From CAJXNP01 sp050305935 (GTDB lineage: Bacteria; Bacteroidota; Bacteroidia; Cytophagales; Cyclobacteriaceae): a stretch of DNA of 64,000 nucleotides. The DNA is taken from positions 62,001-126,000 of the forward strand of contig JBNLGG010000003.1 in the NCBI GenBank assembly GCA_050305935.1. The letters run 5' to 3'. Within the stretch, counting starts at the first letter, position 1. Every line of letters begins with the position of its first letter. Below are positions 15,746 through 24,276 of the stretch, piece after piece. The position numbers and the translations under genes are program-made. The notes beneath the pieces were generated by a model, which ran no database searches, was not told the origin of the DNA, and worked only from the letters and a program-made list of their open reading frames with translations.

Positions 15746-17113
15746 ATGAAACTTACCAGTGATAAGACATTTGTAGCAACCCGTAATGCGTGCAAACTCT
15801 GCACTCCACTAGGTGCCAGTGTCGCCTTTAAGGGAGTGGAAGGGTGTGTGCCCCTGATCCATGGTTCGCAAGGATGTGCTACATATATGCGCCGGTACCT
15901 GATCAGTCATTTTAAAGAACCGGTGGATATCGCTTCCACTAATTTCACTGAAGAGTCTGCTATTTTTGGTGGGCAAAACAACCTGTTTACCGCCCTTAAT
16001 AATATCAGTAAACAATATAACCCGGGAATTATTGGAATAGCGACTACCTGCCTGAGCGAGACCATAGGTGATGATATGCAGGTGATCCTTCAAAAATATA
16101 AAACAGCAAATGAGGGTAAGGATCTTCCGGAACTGGTATATGTCAACACGCCGAGTTTTAAAGGGACGCATGCCAATGGATTTCATGATGCAGTTTTATC
16201 ACTAGTTAGAAGGTTTGCCGCCTTTTCATCAACAACCGGCATTGTTAATTTTTTCCCTGGTTATTTGTCCACGGCAGACCTGAGACATTTAAAAGAAATA
16301 GTATCTGACTTTCATCTGGAGACTATACTATTGCCTGATTATTCTAACACGTTGGATTATGAATACAATGGTCAATATGAGCGTATTCCAAGCGGCGGGA
16401 CACCTGTTGAGGCTATCAGAAAGACCGGTTCTTCCCGTGCGACCATTGAGTTAGGATATGTTTTGAATTATGTGAGCTCAAAATTCCAATCGGCTGGGAA
16501 GTTCCTTGAACAGCAATTTTCTGTTCCAAGATTTAACCTGGGATTGCCGATCGGTATCAAAGCTACCGATGAATTTTTTAAACTTTTAGGAGAACTCAGT
16601 GGAAATGAGATTCCGGAAAAATATAAAAAGCAGCGTGGGAGGCTGATCGACTCCTATGTGGATGGACATAAATATGTGTTTGGAAAAAAGGCAGTGGTGT
16701 ATGGCGAGGAAGACTTTGTGATCGGTTTGGTTGCCTTTCTGGAGGAAATCGGAATCGAAACTATCTTATGTGCTTCAGGCGGAGGAAGCGGATTGCTGGA
16801 GAAGACGATCCATGAAAAGATCAATCCTAAACATAAAATTATCATCAGGGATGATGTGGATTATGAAGATATCGCAGCTATGAGTAGGGACTTAAAGCCC
16901 GATCTCATGATTGGAAATAGTAAAGGATATTATATCGCACGGGAATTGGGAATTCCCCTGGTAAGGGTCGGGTTCCCCATTCATGATCGCCTGGGAGGAC
17001 AGCGCATATTACATGTGGGCTATGAAGGCACCCAGGTACTATTTGATAAAATCGCCAATGCGCTGATAGAGTATATGCAGGAGAATTCTCCGGTAGGGTA
17101 CAAGTATATGTAG
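15746..17113 (+). CDS. nifN: FeMo-cofactor scaffold protein NifN
   Basis: This 455-residue NifK-like subunit of the NifEN scaffold has the N-terminal motif NACKLCTPLGASVAFKGVEG, then HGSQGCATYMRRYLISHFKEP and TTCLSETIGDDM. The second motif has one cysteine where NifK has a Cys-Cys pair, in keeping with the simpler [4Fe-4S] cluster of NifEN. It could be mistaken for a second NifK, but its place directly after nifE and before nifB, and the altered cysteines, favour NifN. nifB starts 20 bp downstream. There is no fused NifX domain at its end; a separate nifX gene follows nifB. Confidence 0.94.
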   Translation: MKLTSDKTFVATRNACKLCTPLGASVAFKGVEGCVPLIHGSQGCATYMRRYLISHFKEPVDIASTNFTEESAIFGGQNNLFTALNNISKQYNPGIIGIATTCLSETIGDDMQVILQKYKTANEGKDLPELVYVNTPSFKGTHANGFHDAVLSLVRRFAAFSSTTGIVNFFPGYLSTADLRHLKEIVSDFHLETILLPDYSNTLDYEYNGQYERIPSGGTPVEAIRKTGSSRATIELGYVLNYVSSKFQSAGKFLEQQFSVPRFNLGLPIGIKATDEFFKLLGELSGNEIPEKYKKQRGRLIDSYVDGHKYVFGKKAVVYGEEDFVIGLVAFLEEIGIETILCASGGGSGLLEKTIHEKINPKHKIIIRDDVDYEDIAAMSRDLKPDLMIGNSKGYYIARELGIPLVRVGFPIHDRLGGQRILHVGYEGTQVLFDKIANALIEYMQENSPVGYKYM

Positions 17114-17133
17114 GTACAAAAAATGAGAAAACG

Positions 17134-18411
17134 ATGGTAAAAACAGAAACAACAACAGGATTACATCCATGCTTCGACATAAAAGCAAAGTTTAAATATG
17201 CGAGGGTTCACTTACCCGTGGCGCCAAAGTGCAATGTGCAATGCAATTATTGCAACCGAAAATATGATTGTATCAATGAAAGCAGGCCAGGGATTACCAG
17301 TGCAGTGCTGACTCCTTTTCAAGCTGTCAATTATATGCGGGGAATTTCCGCCAAGATAAAGAACATTTCAACCATAGGAATCGCTGGTCCGGGGGATGCC
17401 TTTGCCCAGCCGGAAAAGACATTGGATACCATCAAACTCATTAAAAAGGAATTTCCGGACAAGATCTTTTGTCTTTCATCGAACGGACTCGATGTTGCAC
17501 CCTATGTGGAAGAATTGAGAGAGAACAATGTGACGCACGTAACCCTCACGATTAATAGCTTCCGGCTGGAGACGCTGATGAAGATTTATAAATGGGTCCG
17601 GTTTGGCAAAAAAGTGTATCGTGGTGAAATGGCAGCGCTTACCATGCTGGAGCAGCAAACCAATAGTCTGAAGGCCTTGGTTGAGCAGGGTATCACAGTA
17701 AAGATCAATTCCATTATCATTCCAGGCGTGAATGATACGGAAATGGAGGAAATCGCCGAAAAGGTTGGCGCAATGGGCGCAGCTACTATGAATTGTATTC
17801 CACTCATCCCGGCGGAAGGAAGCGAAATGGAGGACTTCCCAAAACCAACCCGTGAATCTGTGAAGGATATTGTCAAACAGGTTTCGAAATACATTAAACC
17901 GATGACCCACTGTGCCCGCTGTCGTGCGGATGCTGCCGGGATGTTGGGCAAAGATAATAAAGAGGCTTACCAGTTAATTAACCAATGCTCTAATTCCCTA
18001 TTCCCGGTCAGTGTGCAGAAGGAAAGACCCTACGTGGCAGTTGCCAGCTATGAAGGATTGATGATAAATAAACACCTGGGAGAAGCACAGGAGTTGATGA
18101 TTTTTAAACAAACGGAGACAGGGTATGCATTTGTGGAGAAAAGAAAAACTCCTGAGTCGGGTGACCGGGATGTTCGCTGGGTGAGATTGGCCAAGGTGCT
18201 GGAGGATTGTTCCTACTTGTTAGTCAATGGTGTTGGCTCACGACCTGTGCAGGTTTTACATAACCTGGATATTGCTGTGGTGGAGATGTCGGGTTTGATT
18301 ACGGATGGACTCGATGCGGTGTATAAAGGGAAAAAGCTAAAATCTGTACTGAAAACCAAGCTTACCAAGTGTGGTGAAAGCTGTAGTGGTAACGCCCAGG
18401 GATGTGGATAA
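17134..18411 (+). CDS. nifB: Radical SAM FeMo-cofactor core synthase NifB with NifX-like tail
   Basis: NifB fuses two [4Fe-4S] clusters with a carbide carbon from S-adenosylmethionine to make NifB-co, the core of FeMo-co. The radical SAM motif CNVQCNYC (C33, C37, C40) is near the N-terminus, with further NifB cysteines in KYDCINES and in THCARCRADAAGMLG. From about residue 300 a NifX-type domain follows (YVAVASYEGLMINKHLGEAQ), giving 425 residues, the bacterial two-domain form. The protein ends in a short cysteine-rich tail (CGESCSGNAQGCG). It sits 20 bp after nifN and just before a free-standing nifX. Confidence 0.96.
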   Translation: MVKTETTTGLHPCFDIKAKFKYARVHLPVAPKCNVQCNYCNRKYDCINESRPGITSAVLTPFQAVNYMRGISAKIKNISTIGIAGPGDAFAQPEKTLDTIKLIKKEFPDKIFCLSSNGLDVAPYVEELRENNVTHVTLTINSFRLETLMKIYKWVRFGKKVYRGEMAALTMLEQQTNSLKALVEQGITVKINSIIIPGVNDTEMEEIAEKVGAMGAATMNCIPLIPAEGSEMEDFPKPTRESVKDIVKQVSKYIKPMTHCARCRADAAGMLGKDNKEAYQLINQCSNSLFPVSVQKERPYVAVASYEGLMINKHLGEAQELMIFKQTETGYAFVEKRKTPESGDRDVRWVRLAKVLEDCSYLLVNGVGSRPVQVLHNLDIAVVEMSGLITDGLDAVYKGKKLKSVLKTKLTKCGESCSGNAQGCG

Positions 18412-18430
18412 TCATTTTAAATCTAGCAAT

Positions 18431-18757
18431 ATGAAAGTAGCCATATGTACATCAGACGGTATCTATGTAGATACTCACTTCGGAAAGACCTCTTCCTTCA
18501 GCATTTTTGAATTTGATGGAGAAAAGAAAATACCTATTGAAAAAAGGAAAGTGGATAGTTACAGTCCTCTTAAAACTGACAAATCCGGAATGATTGATTC
18601 CCATCCTTTTGAGCAGGAGAAATTTGATAGTGTACTAGAAGCAATCAATGATTGTGAGATTTTATACACCACAGCCATTGGTAAAACACCACAAAAAAAA
18701 TTAGAAGAGAAAGGGGTAAGGGTCAAAGTGTGTCAGTGTTTGATTGACCGGATCTAA
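18431..18757 (+). CDS. nifX: NifX-family cofactor-binding protein
   Basis: A 108-residue single-domain member of the dinitrogenase iron-molybdenum cofactor biosynthesis family. The pattern MKVAICTSDGIYVDTHFGKT matches the beginning of NifX and of the NifB C-terminal domain. It probably shuttles NifB-co or a precursor between NifB and NifEN. ATG 18431 is preferred over an in-frame upstream start at 18371 that would overlap the end of nifB: the family begins right at this methionine, and the upstream residues have no similarity. It contains a C-terminal CQC but not the four-cysteine tail of the paralogue at 7104-7496. It could also be called NifY or NafY-like. Confidence 0.85.
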   Translation: MKVAICTSDGIYVDTHFGKTSSFSIFEFDGEKKIPIEKRKVDSYSPLKTDKSGMIDSHPFEQEKFDSVLEAINDCEILYTTAIGKTPQKKLEEKGVRVKVCQCLIDRI

Positions 18758-18800
18758 TACATTATTCTATATAACAGCAATTTTTAAAATCGTAAATAGT

Positions 18801-19109
18801 ATGAAAAAGCCAGACTACCACATTTTAATATGCAACTCCTACCGGGTGGCCGGAGAAGCACAAGGGAAATGCAACAAAAAAGGGGCAACCGATCTGCTCC
18901 AGTATATTTCTGAAGAATGCGCTGACAGGGGACTAGATGTCGCAGTTTCGACCACCGCTTGTTTGAATGTTTGCACACAGGGACCGGTGATGGTCGTGCA
19001 TCCTCGAAACGAATGGTACGGCGGTGTAAACAGCGAAGAAGTCATTGATGAGATCCTGGATGCACTGGAAGAGGGGGAAGCGTGTGAAGATCATTTAATT
19101 TCAGAATAG
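18801..19109 (+). CDS. Thioredoxin-like [2Fe-2S] ferredoxin
   Basis: A 102-residue ferredoxin of the Clostridium pasteurianum/Azotobacter Shethna protein I type. This family has a thioredoxin fold and often lies in nif clusters, where members interact with the MoFe protein or serve as electron carriers. Cluster cysteines are C10 (LICNSYR), C23 (GKCNKKG) and the pair in TTACLNVCTQGPVM. The tail YGGVNSEEVIDEILDALEEGE is typical. ATG 18801 is chosen because the upstream in-frame residues from 18744 overlap nifX and are not family-like. It starts 43 bp after nifX and ends 12 bp before nifV, so it belongs to the operon. Direct donation to NifH is possible but unproven for this family. Confidence 0.88.
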   Translation: MKKPDYHILICNSYRVAGEAQGKCNKKGATDLLQYISEECADRGLDVAVSTTACLNVCTQGPVMVVHPRNEWYGGVNSEEVIDEILDALEEGEACEDHLISE

Positions 19110-19121
19110 AATCCAGTTTGT

Positions 19122-20216
19122 ATGGAAATGCTTAATCCTTATATCATTGACACTACCTTGAGGGATGGTGAACAAACGCCGGGGGTGGCATTTTCTGTGG
19201 AGGAAAAACTACAAATTGCCGAATTACTGGATGAACTGGGAGTGGATGAGGTGGAAGCCGGCACACCAGCTATAGGAGGTGAGGAAACGGAGGCCATTCG
19301 TCAAATTGCCAGCGCTGGATTTCATTTCAAAACTTCCTGCTGGTGTAGGGCGGTAGAGGAAGATATTATTCAGGCTGCGACCTTAGGAACGCAGTCAATC
19401 AATATCTCACTTCCTGTTTCGCAAATTCAAATAAAGACGTTGGGCAAATCTGGCGCCTGGGTGCTGAGGAAAGCTACGGAAACGATTATTCTTGCCAGGG
19501 GTCTGTTTTCGCATGTGACCATCGGCGCTCAGGATGCCAGTCGTGCCCACCCTGATTTTTTATTGGAGTACATTTCAGTTGCTGAACATTCAGGTGCCGA
19601 CCGTATTCGGTTGGCAGATACCGTGGGCATACTTGATCCTGTTGAGACTTTTGAGTTCATAAAAAAATTAAGAGTGGAATTTCCGCTCCTTCCCTTTGAA
19701 TTTCACGGGCACAATGACCTGGGCATGGCAACCGCCAATGCTGTCGCCGCCATAAAGGCAGGGGTAAATTGCATCAGTGCGACGGTAAACGGGCTGGGGG
19801 AGCGGGCAGGAAATTCGTCCCTTGAGGAAGTGATCGCCTTCTTATATCAAAAAGCCGGTAATAGTCGGTTTAATACCAGTGTCATTAACAAGCTGAGCCA
19901 ATATGTGTCCTCATTGTCTGCATCACCTATTCCGCATCAAAAGGCCATTGTTGGTAAAAATGCATTCCGCCATGAATCCGGTATTCATACCTCGGCTATC
20001 TTAAAGAATGTTCAATCCTATCAGATTTTAAAGCCCGAAGATTACGGAGTAGAAGGAACAACCTTTACATTGGGAAAACACTCCGGCAGAGCTTCCTATT
20101 TGGCATATCTTAAAGCTTCAGAAGTTAAGGATCCAAAGACAGCCATTGATCAATTTAAAAGCGATAGCTCAATTGAAAATAGGTTAAATTGCAAGAAATA
20201 TCAGTTTTCAATTTGA
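19122..20216 (+). CDS. nifV: Homocitrate synthase NifV
   Basis: NifV condenses acetyl-CoA and 2-oxoglutarate to (R)-homocitrate, the organic ligand of FeMo-co. The DRE-TIM barrel signature is clear: IDTTLRDGEQTPGVAFS at the N-terminus, FHGHNDLGMATANAVAAI with metal-binding histidines near residue 200, and NGLGERAGN. A short C-terminal domain includes HESGIHTSAI and LGKHSGRASY. At 364 residues it is slightly short. The last ~25 residues do not resemble the usual NifV ending, and the stop lies in A+T-rich repeat-like sequence, so the 3' end may have been altered. It could be a leucine-pathway or lysine-pathway synthase, but operon position favours NifV. It is the last gene of the nif operon. 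Confidence 0.92.
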   Translation: MEMLNPYIIDTTLRDGEQTPGVAFSVEEKLQIAELLDELGVDEVEAGTPAIGGEETEAIRQIASAGFHFKTSCWCRAVEEDIIQAATLGTQSINISLPVSQIQIKTLGKSGAWVLRKATETIILARGLFSHVTIGAQDASRAHPDFLLEYISVAEHSGADRIRLADTVGILDPVETFEFIKKLRVEFPLLPFEFHGHNDLGMATANAVAAIKAGVNCISATVNGLGERAGNSSLEEVIAFLYQKAGNSRFNTSVINKLSQYVSSLSASPIPHQKAIVGKNAFRHESGIHTSAILKNVQSYQILKPEDYGVEGTTFTLGKHSGRASYLAYLKASEVKDPKTAIDQFKSDSSIENRLNCKKYQFSI

Positions 20217-20522
20217 GAAACTAATGACAGTTATTTCACAGACAAATCGTTGGTTAAAAAATTCTTTCCCTGACCTTAAACAGCAGTAATGGGTTTTTTA
20301 CAGTAGTGCTGGTAAGAATCATCACTGTGAGCAGGCCCTAATTAAAAGTATGGTTGGTCATCTATTGAGGAAGTAGTTCTTTAATTTTCATCATCTTATC
20401 ATTCACAAGATGGGACAAAAAGAATCAGGGACTACCAGTATTGACCGCTCTCAATGTTATTGACCCAGGACCGGTAAAATAGCATTTCACCAGAATTTAT
20501 TGTTTAAAGGTGAGAAAATTGA

Positions 20523-20810
20523 AAACATAGACAATCATGGGATGGCCGGCTAATCAAAGCCGAAATAACTAATTGCCCAGGAAAATATGTTATTCCGACA
20601 CTTTGGGATATATCTACCTATACAGTTTCTTTTGATTGGCTCCCTACTTTACTTATTGCCAATGGAGTTCTTGGAATTTGGGGAACAAGAAATGGGAGGG
20701 ATGAGGTGCTGAAATGGGCTATAGGTGTGGAAAAGTATAATTCATCCTTCTCCGAATATACAGATACAAAACACAATGATGCAAGAGTCAGATTTCATCG
20801 GAAGATCTGA
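20523..20810 (+). pseudogene. Start-less protein fragment, family unknown
   Basis: An open frame with no usable start codon encodes a protein-like stretch including YVIPTLWDISTYTVSFDW and GTRNGRDEVLKWAIGV. Its composition is that of a real folded protein rather than random A+T-rich sequence. I cannot name the family. It is best read as the 3' remnant of a gene lost at the nif/EPS junction. The evidence is only the uninterrupted frame and composition. Confidence 0.35.
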
Positions 20811-20833
20811 TCAAAAGTATGGCGAATCAAAAA

Positions 20834-20876
20834 GAAAAATCGGAGGATCAGATATCCATACTGATTCCGATTTTTC
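20834..20876 (+). terminator. Strong hairpin, probable terminator
   Basis: Left arm gaaaaatcggaggatcag pairs with right arm ctgattccgatttttc, with a two-base bulge and a 9-base loop. The T-run is part of the right arm, and the symmetry would let it act in both directions. It lies about 620 bp after nifV and 135 bp before the first gene of the EPS region, so it insulates the two. Confidence 0.6.
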
Positions 20877-21011
20877 AGTGAGCAATTAATATTTAGTTGA
20901 TTTCCTTTACTTCCTATCCGGCTTACCTGTCAATACCTAAATGAGACAAGATTTGACTAGAGATTTTTCAAAAAAATGATTAAATTCTTGTCACGACCTA
21001 ACCACTCCAAA

Positions 21012-21692
21012 ATGTACAAGAATTTAGAAGATTTTCTGACTTCCTCTCAATCTAACATCCCTGTTTTTAGTTTCATAATTAACGTATTGCTAGCCGCTTT
21101 ACTAGCCATGGCACTAAACTGGGTGTATGTGAAATTTGGTAATTCGCTTTCTAATAGAAAACAGTTTGGGAAGAACTTTCTGTTAATTACGTTAACCACG
21201 ATGTTAATAATTTCCATCGTGAAATCATCACTAGCCCTGTCGCTTGGCCTGGTTGGGGCGTTATCTATTATCAGATTTAGAGCGGCTATCAAAGAACCGG
21301 AAGAATTATCTTACTTATTTATGGCCATCGCCATAGGTCTCGGATTCGGCGCAGATCAGACATTGATCACTATCGTGGCATTTATTGTTATTATGACCAT
21401 AGTGATTGGTGTAAAGAAATTTTCTAAAAAGAATCAAAGTGATCAGAATTTACACCTTACTATTCATAGTCCGGATTCTAAGAAAATAAAAATTGAATAC
21501 ATATTAAATGTTCTCAAAACTCATTGTGACCATATCGATTTACGGCGACTAGATGAATCGAACGGTTCGATTGAGGCTTCCTTCATTGTTGAATCAAAGA
21601 ATTTTGAACAACTGAACAATGCGAAATACGAATTACAAAAACTTGATGATCACTTAAAAATTGTATTCCTGGATAATAAAGGACTACTATGA
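21012..21692 (+). CDS. DUF4956 membrane protein (module copy 1)
   Basis: A 226-residue inner-membrane protein of the DUF4956 family with about four hydrophobic helices, followed by a cytosolic alpha/beta domain from about residue 150. The family hallmark SSLALSLGLVGALSIIRFRAAIKEPEE is intact; it spans a membrane helix and a charged loop. Function is unknown. In sequenced genomes, as I recall, it commonly neighbours CotH-type and VTC-domain genes, exactly as here. ATG 21012 is chosen to match the paralogue at 39014-39691; ATG 20976 would add 12 residues. It ends 4 bp before the CotH gene. A likely role is to anchor or couple the VTC catalytic protein at the membrane, which is inference. Confidence 0.85.
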   Translation: MYKNLEDFLTSSQSNIPVFSFIINVLLAALLAMALNWVYVKFGNSLSNRKQFGKNFLLITLTTMLIISIVKSSLALSLGLVGALSIIRFRAAIKEPEELSYLFMAIAIGLGFGADQTLITIVAFIVIMTIVIGVKKFSKKNQSDQNLHLTIHSPDSKKIKIEYILNVLKTHCDHIDLRRLDESNGSIEASFIVESKNFEQLNNAKYELQKLDDHLKIVFLDNKGLL

Positions 21693-21696
21693 TAGT

Positions 21697-24276
21697 ATGG
21701 AAATCAAAGTTGATAATGGTAACAGAAACAAGCTATTTAGCATTGAGAAACGTTGGGTAAAACTACTGCTGACCATCTTGGCGGGAGTACTTTTCCTCTG
21801 TGTCGTTTCAGTGAGTTCTATGTACTATGGAATAAAGCTGTACAGGTCGGGCGCAGTTGGTGCCACAAATTTTAAACTGCATGATCTTGCCACCACAAAA
21901 CTACGTTTTATTCCCAATTTTTTTCGAGGCAGGTTTTCAAATCCGGATGAATTTGTAATTGATATAAAATTCAAAGATTTGAAAGAGCTTCAATATTACC
22001 GGAATTTATCCCTGGAAATGGGCGAAGAGGTTACAGATGAGTCAAAGGACCATGATATTTCCGCAAAGTTGACTTTTCAGGGTAAAACTTATAAAGTGAA
22101 AATGAGTCTGACAGGCACTACCCTAAGACATATCGCTGATCCTGATAAATGGTCATATCGAATTAAAGTGAAAGATGGGGAGGCCATAATGAGGATGAAA
22201 GAGTTCAATATATTATACCCAACAGCACGGGGGTATTTGTCAGATTGGATTGGACATAAGCTTCAAGAACGCCTCGGGCTTATTCCTTTGAGGACAAAAT
22301 TTGTAGATGTTACTATTAATGGGAAAGACCTGGGGTTGTATTACATGGAAGAAAACTATGATAAGATACTCACAGAGAGGAACCGGCGAAGGGAGGGGCT
22401 GATTTTTAAATTATATGATACACCAGACTTTTATAATGAAGGTGAAATCGATTCTTCGTTGAAAGAAAGGATTGTGCTGGTAAGGAACCTGGTAAGTGAA
22501 TTTAAATTAAATGAACTGAAAGCTGACCAATTATTTGACCTACCAAAAATGGCTAAGTTCTTTGCTCTTAATGATTTGCTAAATGGAGGGCATCATGGTG
22601 TTTCTGATATGCGGTTTTATTTTAATCCTGTCACAAATTTAATAGAACCTATTGGCAGAGAATGGGAAGTGACCGCCAATAAATATAAAAACCGGGCAAA
22701 AACTTTGACGATTGAGGTATTACAGGATGCGCCATTTTATAATAATTTTTTCTACAATCCTGATTTTGTGAAATTATATGTGAAGGAGCTGCAAAATTTA
22801 TCCCAACCTTCCTTTTTGGACCAATTTTTCAAAGATATAAAGGATGAAATGAGGAAAATGGAGAATATTGTTTATCGCGATAATCCATTTTATAAATATC
22901 CTACAGAAGTGCTTTATGAAAACCAGGATTATATCCGTTCAAAATTGACTCCCATACGATCGCTTGTTGCATACTATCATGACAAGGAAGACTCGATCAT
23001 GAGCTTGACAGTGAGGAATTTACAGTGTCTTCCAATAGAAATACAAGGTATTATTATAGAAGGTTCGGCAACCATTTATCCTTTACAGCAGGCTATAATT
23101 GACGGATACAATGAGGAATATTCAATTTTTGAAAGGGAAAACAAGCGGTCTTATTCTAAGTTTGAGATAATTGATTTCAAAATTCTGCCCAGGTTGATGA
23201 ATGGAATGGAGTCTGAGAATATAGTGGTTAATTTTAAAATAATAGGCCTTGATTCCATTTATTCAACGAATATTGTTCCATGGCCTTATGAAAAGATACA
23301 TTCCACTTCCTTCAATTTTCCTCAAAGCCCGGCCAATGTTCATAGTTTTGACTTCGTGGATATAGATTCACTAAAAAGGAAAATAACCTTTAGGAAGGAA
23401 TATATTAAAATAACCAGGGACATGATTATACCTGAAGGATATGAAGTTTATGTTGATCATGGTACCAGAATTGATTTAGTTGAGTCTTCTTCCATTATTT
23501 CTTATTCCTCCCTTCGGATGTATGGATTAGAGGAAAGTCCCATCCTCATATATTCTTCTGACTCTACCGGACAGGGGATTTGTGTGTTTCATGCATTGGA
23601 AAGTTCATATCTTAACCATGTTCATTGTAAGAATTTATTAAATCCTCAGAAAAAAGGTTGGGACTTAACCGGGGCATTGGTGTTTTATGATTCTGATGTC
23701 ACCATTGAGCACTGCGCCTTTTCAAATAATTTACGTGGAGATGATATGCTAAATATTATCAATTCACGATTTGAAATTAGTAATACCATTTTTAGGGATA
23801 TATATGCTGATGCCTTCGATTCTGACTTTAGTGATGGAAATGTTTTTAGTACTTCTTTTATCAACTGTGGCAATGATGCTATTGATATATCAGGTGCCCA
23901 ATTAACTCTTGAGGATGTATATATGGACAACATTGGTGACAAAGGATTAAGTGCGGGTGAAAATAGCTCTGTTTCTGCCAGCAATCTGCAAATATTGAAT
24001 TCCGAAATATCTGTTTGTAGTAAGGATATGTCAACCGTCACGATTGATGATATCATACTTAAGAAAAATACAATTGGATTTAATGCTTTTAAAAAAAAGG
24101 CTGAATTTGGCCCTGGAGCTATCGTTGCTTCCAAAGTAAATATGAGTGAAATATCTGTGCCTTATTTAATAGAAACTTTGTCGAATTGCGTGATAGATGG
24201 CAAAGAAGTATTGACCAAATTCGATAATGTCGGGGACAAATTGTATGGCAATCAGTATGGAAAAAGCAGCAACTGA
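21697..24276 (+). CDS. CotH kinase-like protein with C-terminal beta-helix (module copy 1)
   Basis: An 859-residue protein with an N-terminal membrane anchor (about residues 21-48), then a CotH-type kinase-like domain (about 120-400). A C-terminal right-handed beta-helix (about 590-830) shows the motifs RGDDMLNI, ADAFDSDF, GNDAIDISG and GDKGLSAGENSS. CotH of Bacillus phosphorylates spore-coat proteins. Here the CotH landmarks INGKDLGLYYMEE and FFALNDLLNGGHHGVSDMRFYFNP are present, but the usual PWDxD acidic motif reads PIGREWE, so activity may differ. The long domain is expected outside the cytoplasm. The stop codon overlaps the VTC start (TGATG). An in-frame start at 21661 overlaps the previous gene and is not preferred. 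Confidence 0.8.
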   Translation: MEIKVDNGNRNKLFSIEKRWVKLLLTILAGVLFLCVVSVSSMYYGIKLYRSGAVGATNFKLHDLATTKLRFIPNFFRGRFSNPDEFVIDIKFKDLKELQYYRNLSLEMGEEVTDESKDHDISAKLTFQGKTYKVKMSLTGTTLRHIADPDKWSYRIKVKDGEAIMRMKEFNILYPTARGYLSDWIGHKLQERLGLIPLRTKFVDVTINGKDLGLYYMEENYDKILTERNRRREGLIFKLYDTPDFYNEGEIDSSLKERIVLVRNLVSEFKLNELKADQLFDLPKMAKFFALNDLLNGGHHGVSDMRFYFNPVTNLIEPIGREWEVTANKYKNRAKTLTIEVLQDAPFYNNFFYNPDFVKLYVKELQNLSQPSFLDQFFKDIKDEMRKMENIVYRDNPFYKYPTEVLYENQDYIRSKLTPIRSLVAYYHDKEDSIMSLTVRNLQCLPIEIQGIIIEGSATIYPLQQAIIDGYNEEYSIFERENKRSYSKFEIIDFKILPRLMNGMESENIVVNFKIIGLDSIYSTNIVPWPYEKIHSTSFNFPQSPANVHSFDFVDIDSLKRKITFRKEYIKITRDMIIPEGYEVYVDHGTRIDLVESSSIISYSSLRMYGLEESPILIYSSDSTGQGICVFHALESSYLNHVHCKNLLNPQKKGWDLTGALVFYDSDVTIEHCAFSNNLRGDDMLNIINSRFEISNTIFRDIYADAFDSDFSDGNVFSTSFINCGNDAIDISGAQLTLEDVYMDNIGDKGLSAGENSSVSASNLQILNSEISVCSKDMSTVTIDDIILKKNTIGFNAFKKKAEFGPGAIVASKVNMSEISVPYLIETLSNCVIDGKEVLTKFDNVGDKLYGNQYGKSSN

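Larger units (their letters stand above)
20217..21011. other. Region after nifV with a coding remnant and a strong hairpin
   Basis: No intact gene is seen in these ~795 bases. They include an open, start-less frame of 95 codons (20523-20810) that looks like a protein fragment, followed by a hairpin at 20834-20876. The stretch probably marks the boundary between the nif and EPS regions. Confidence 0.6.
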
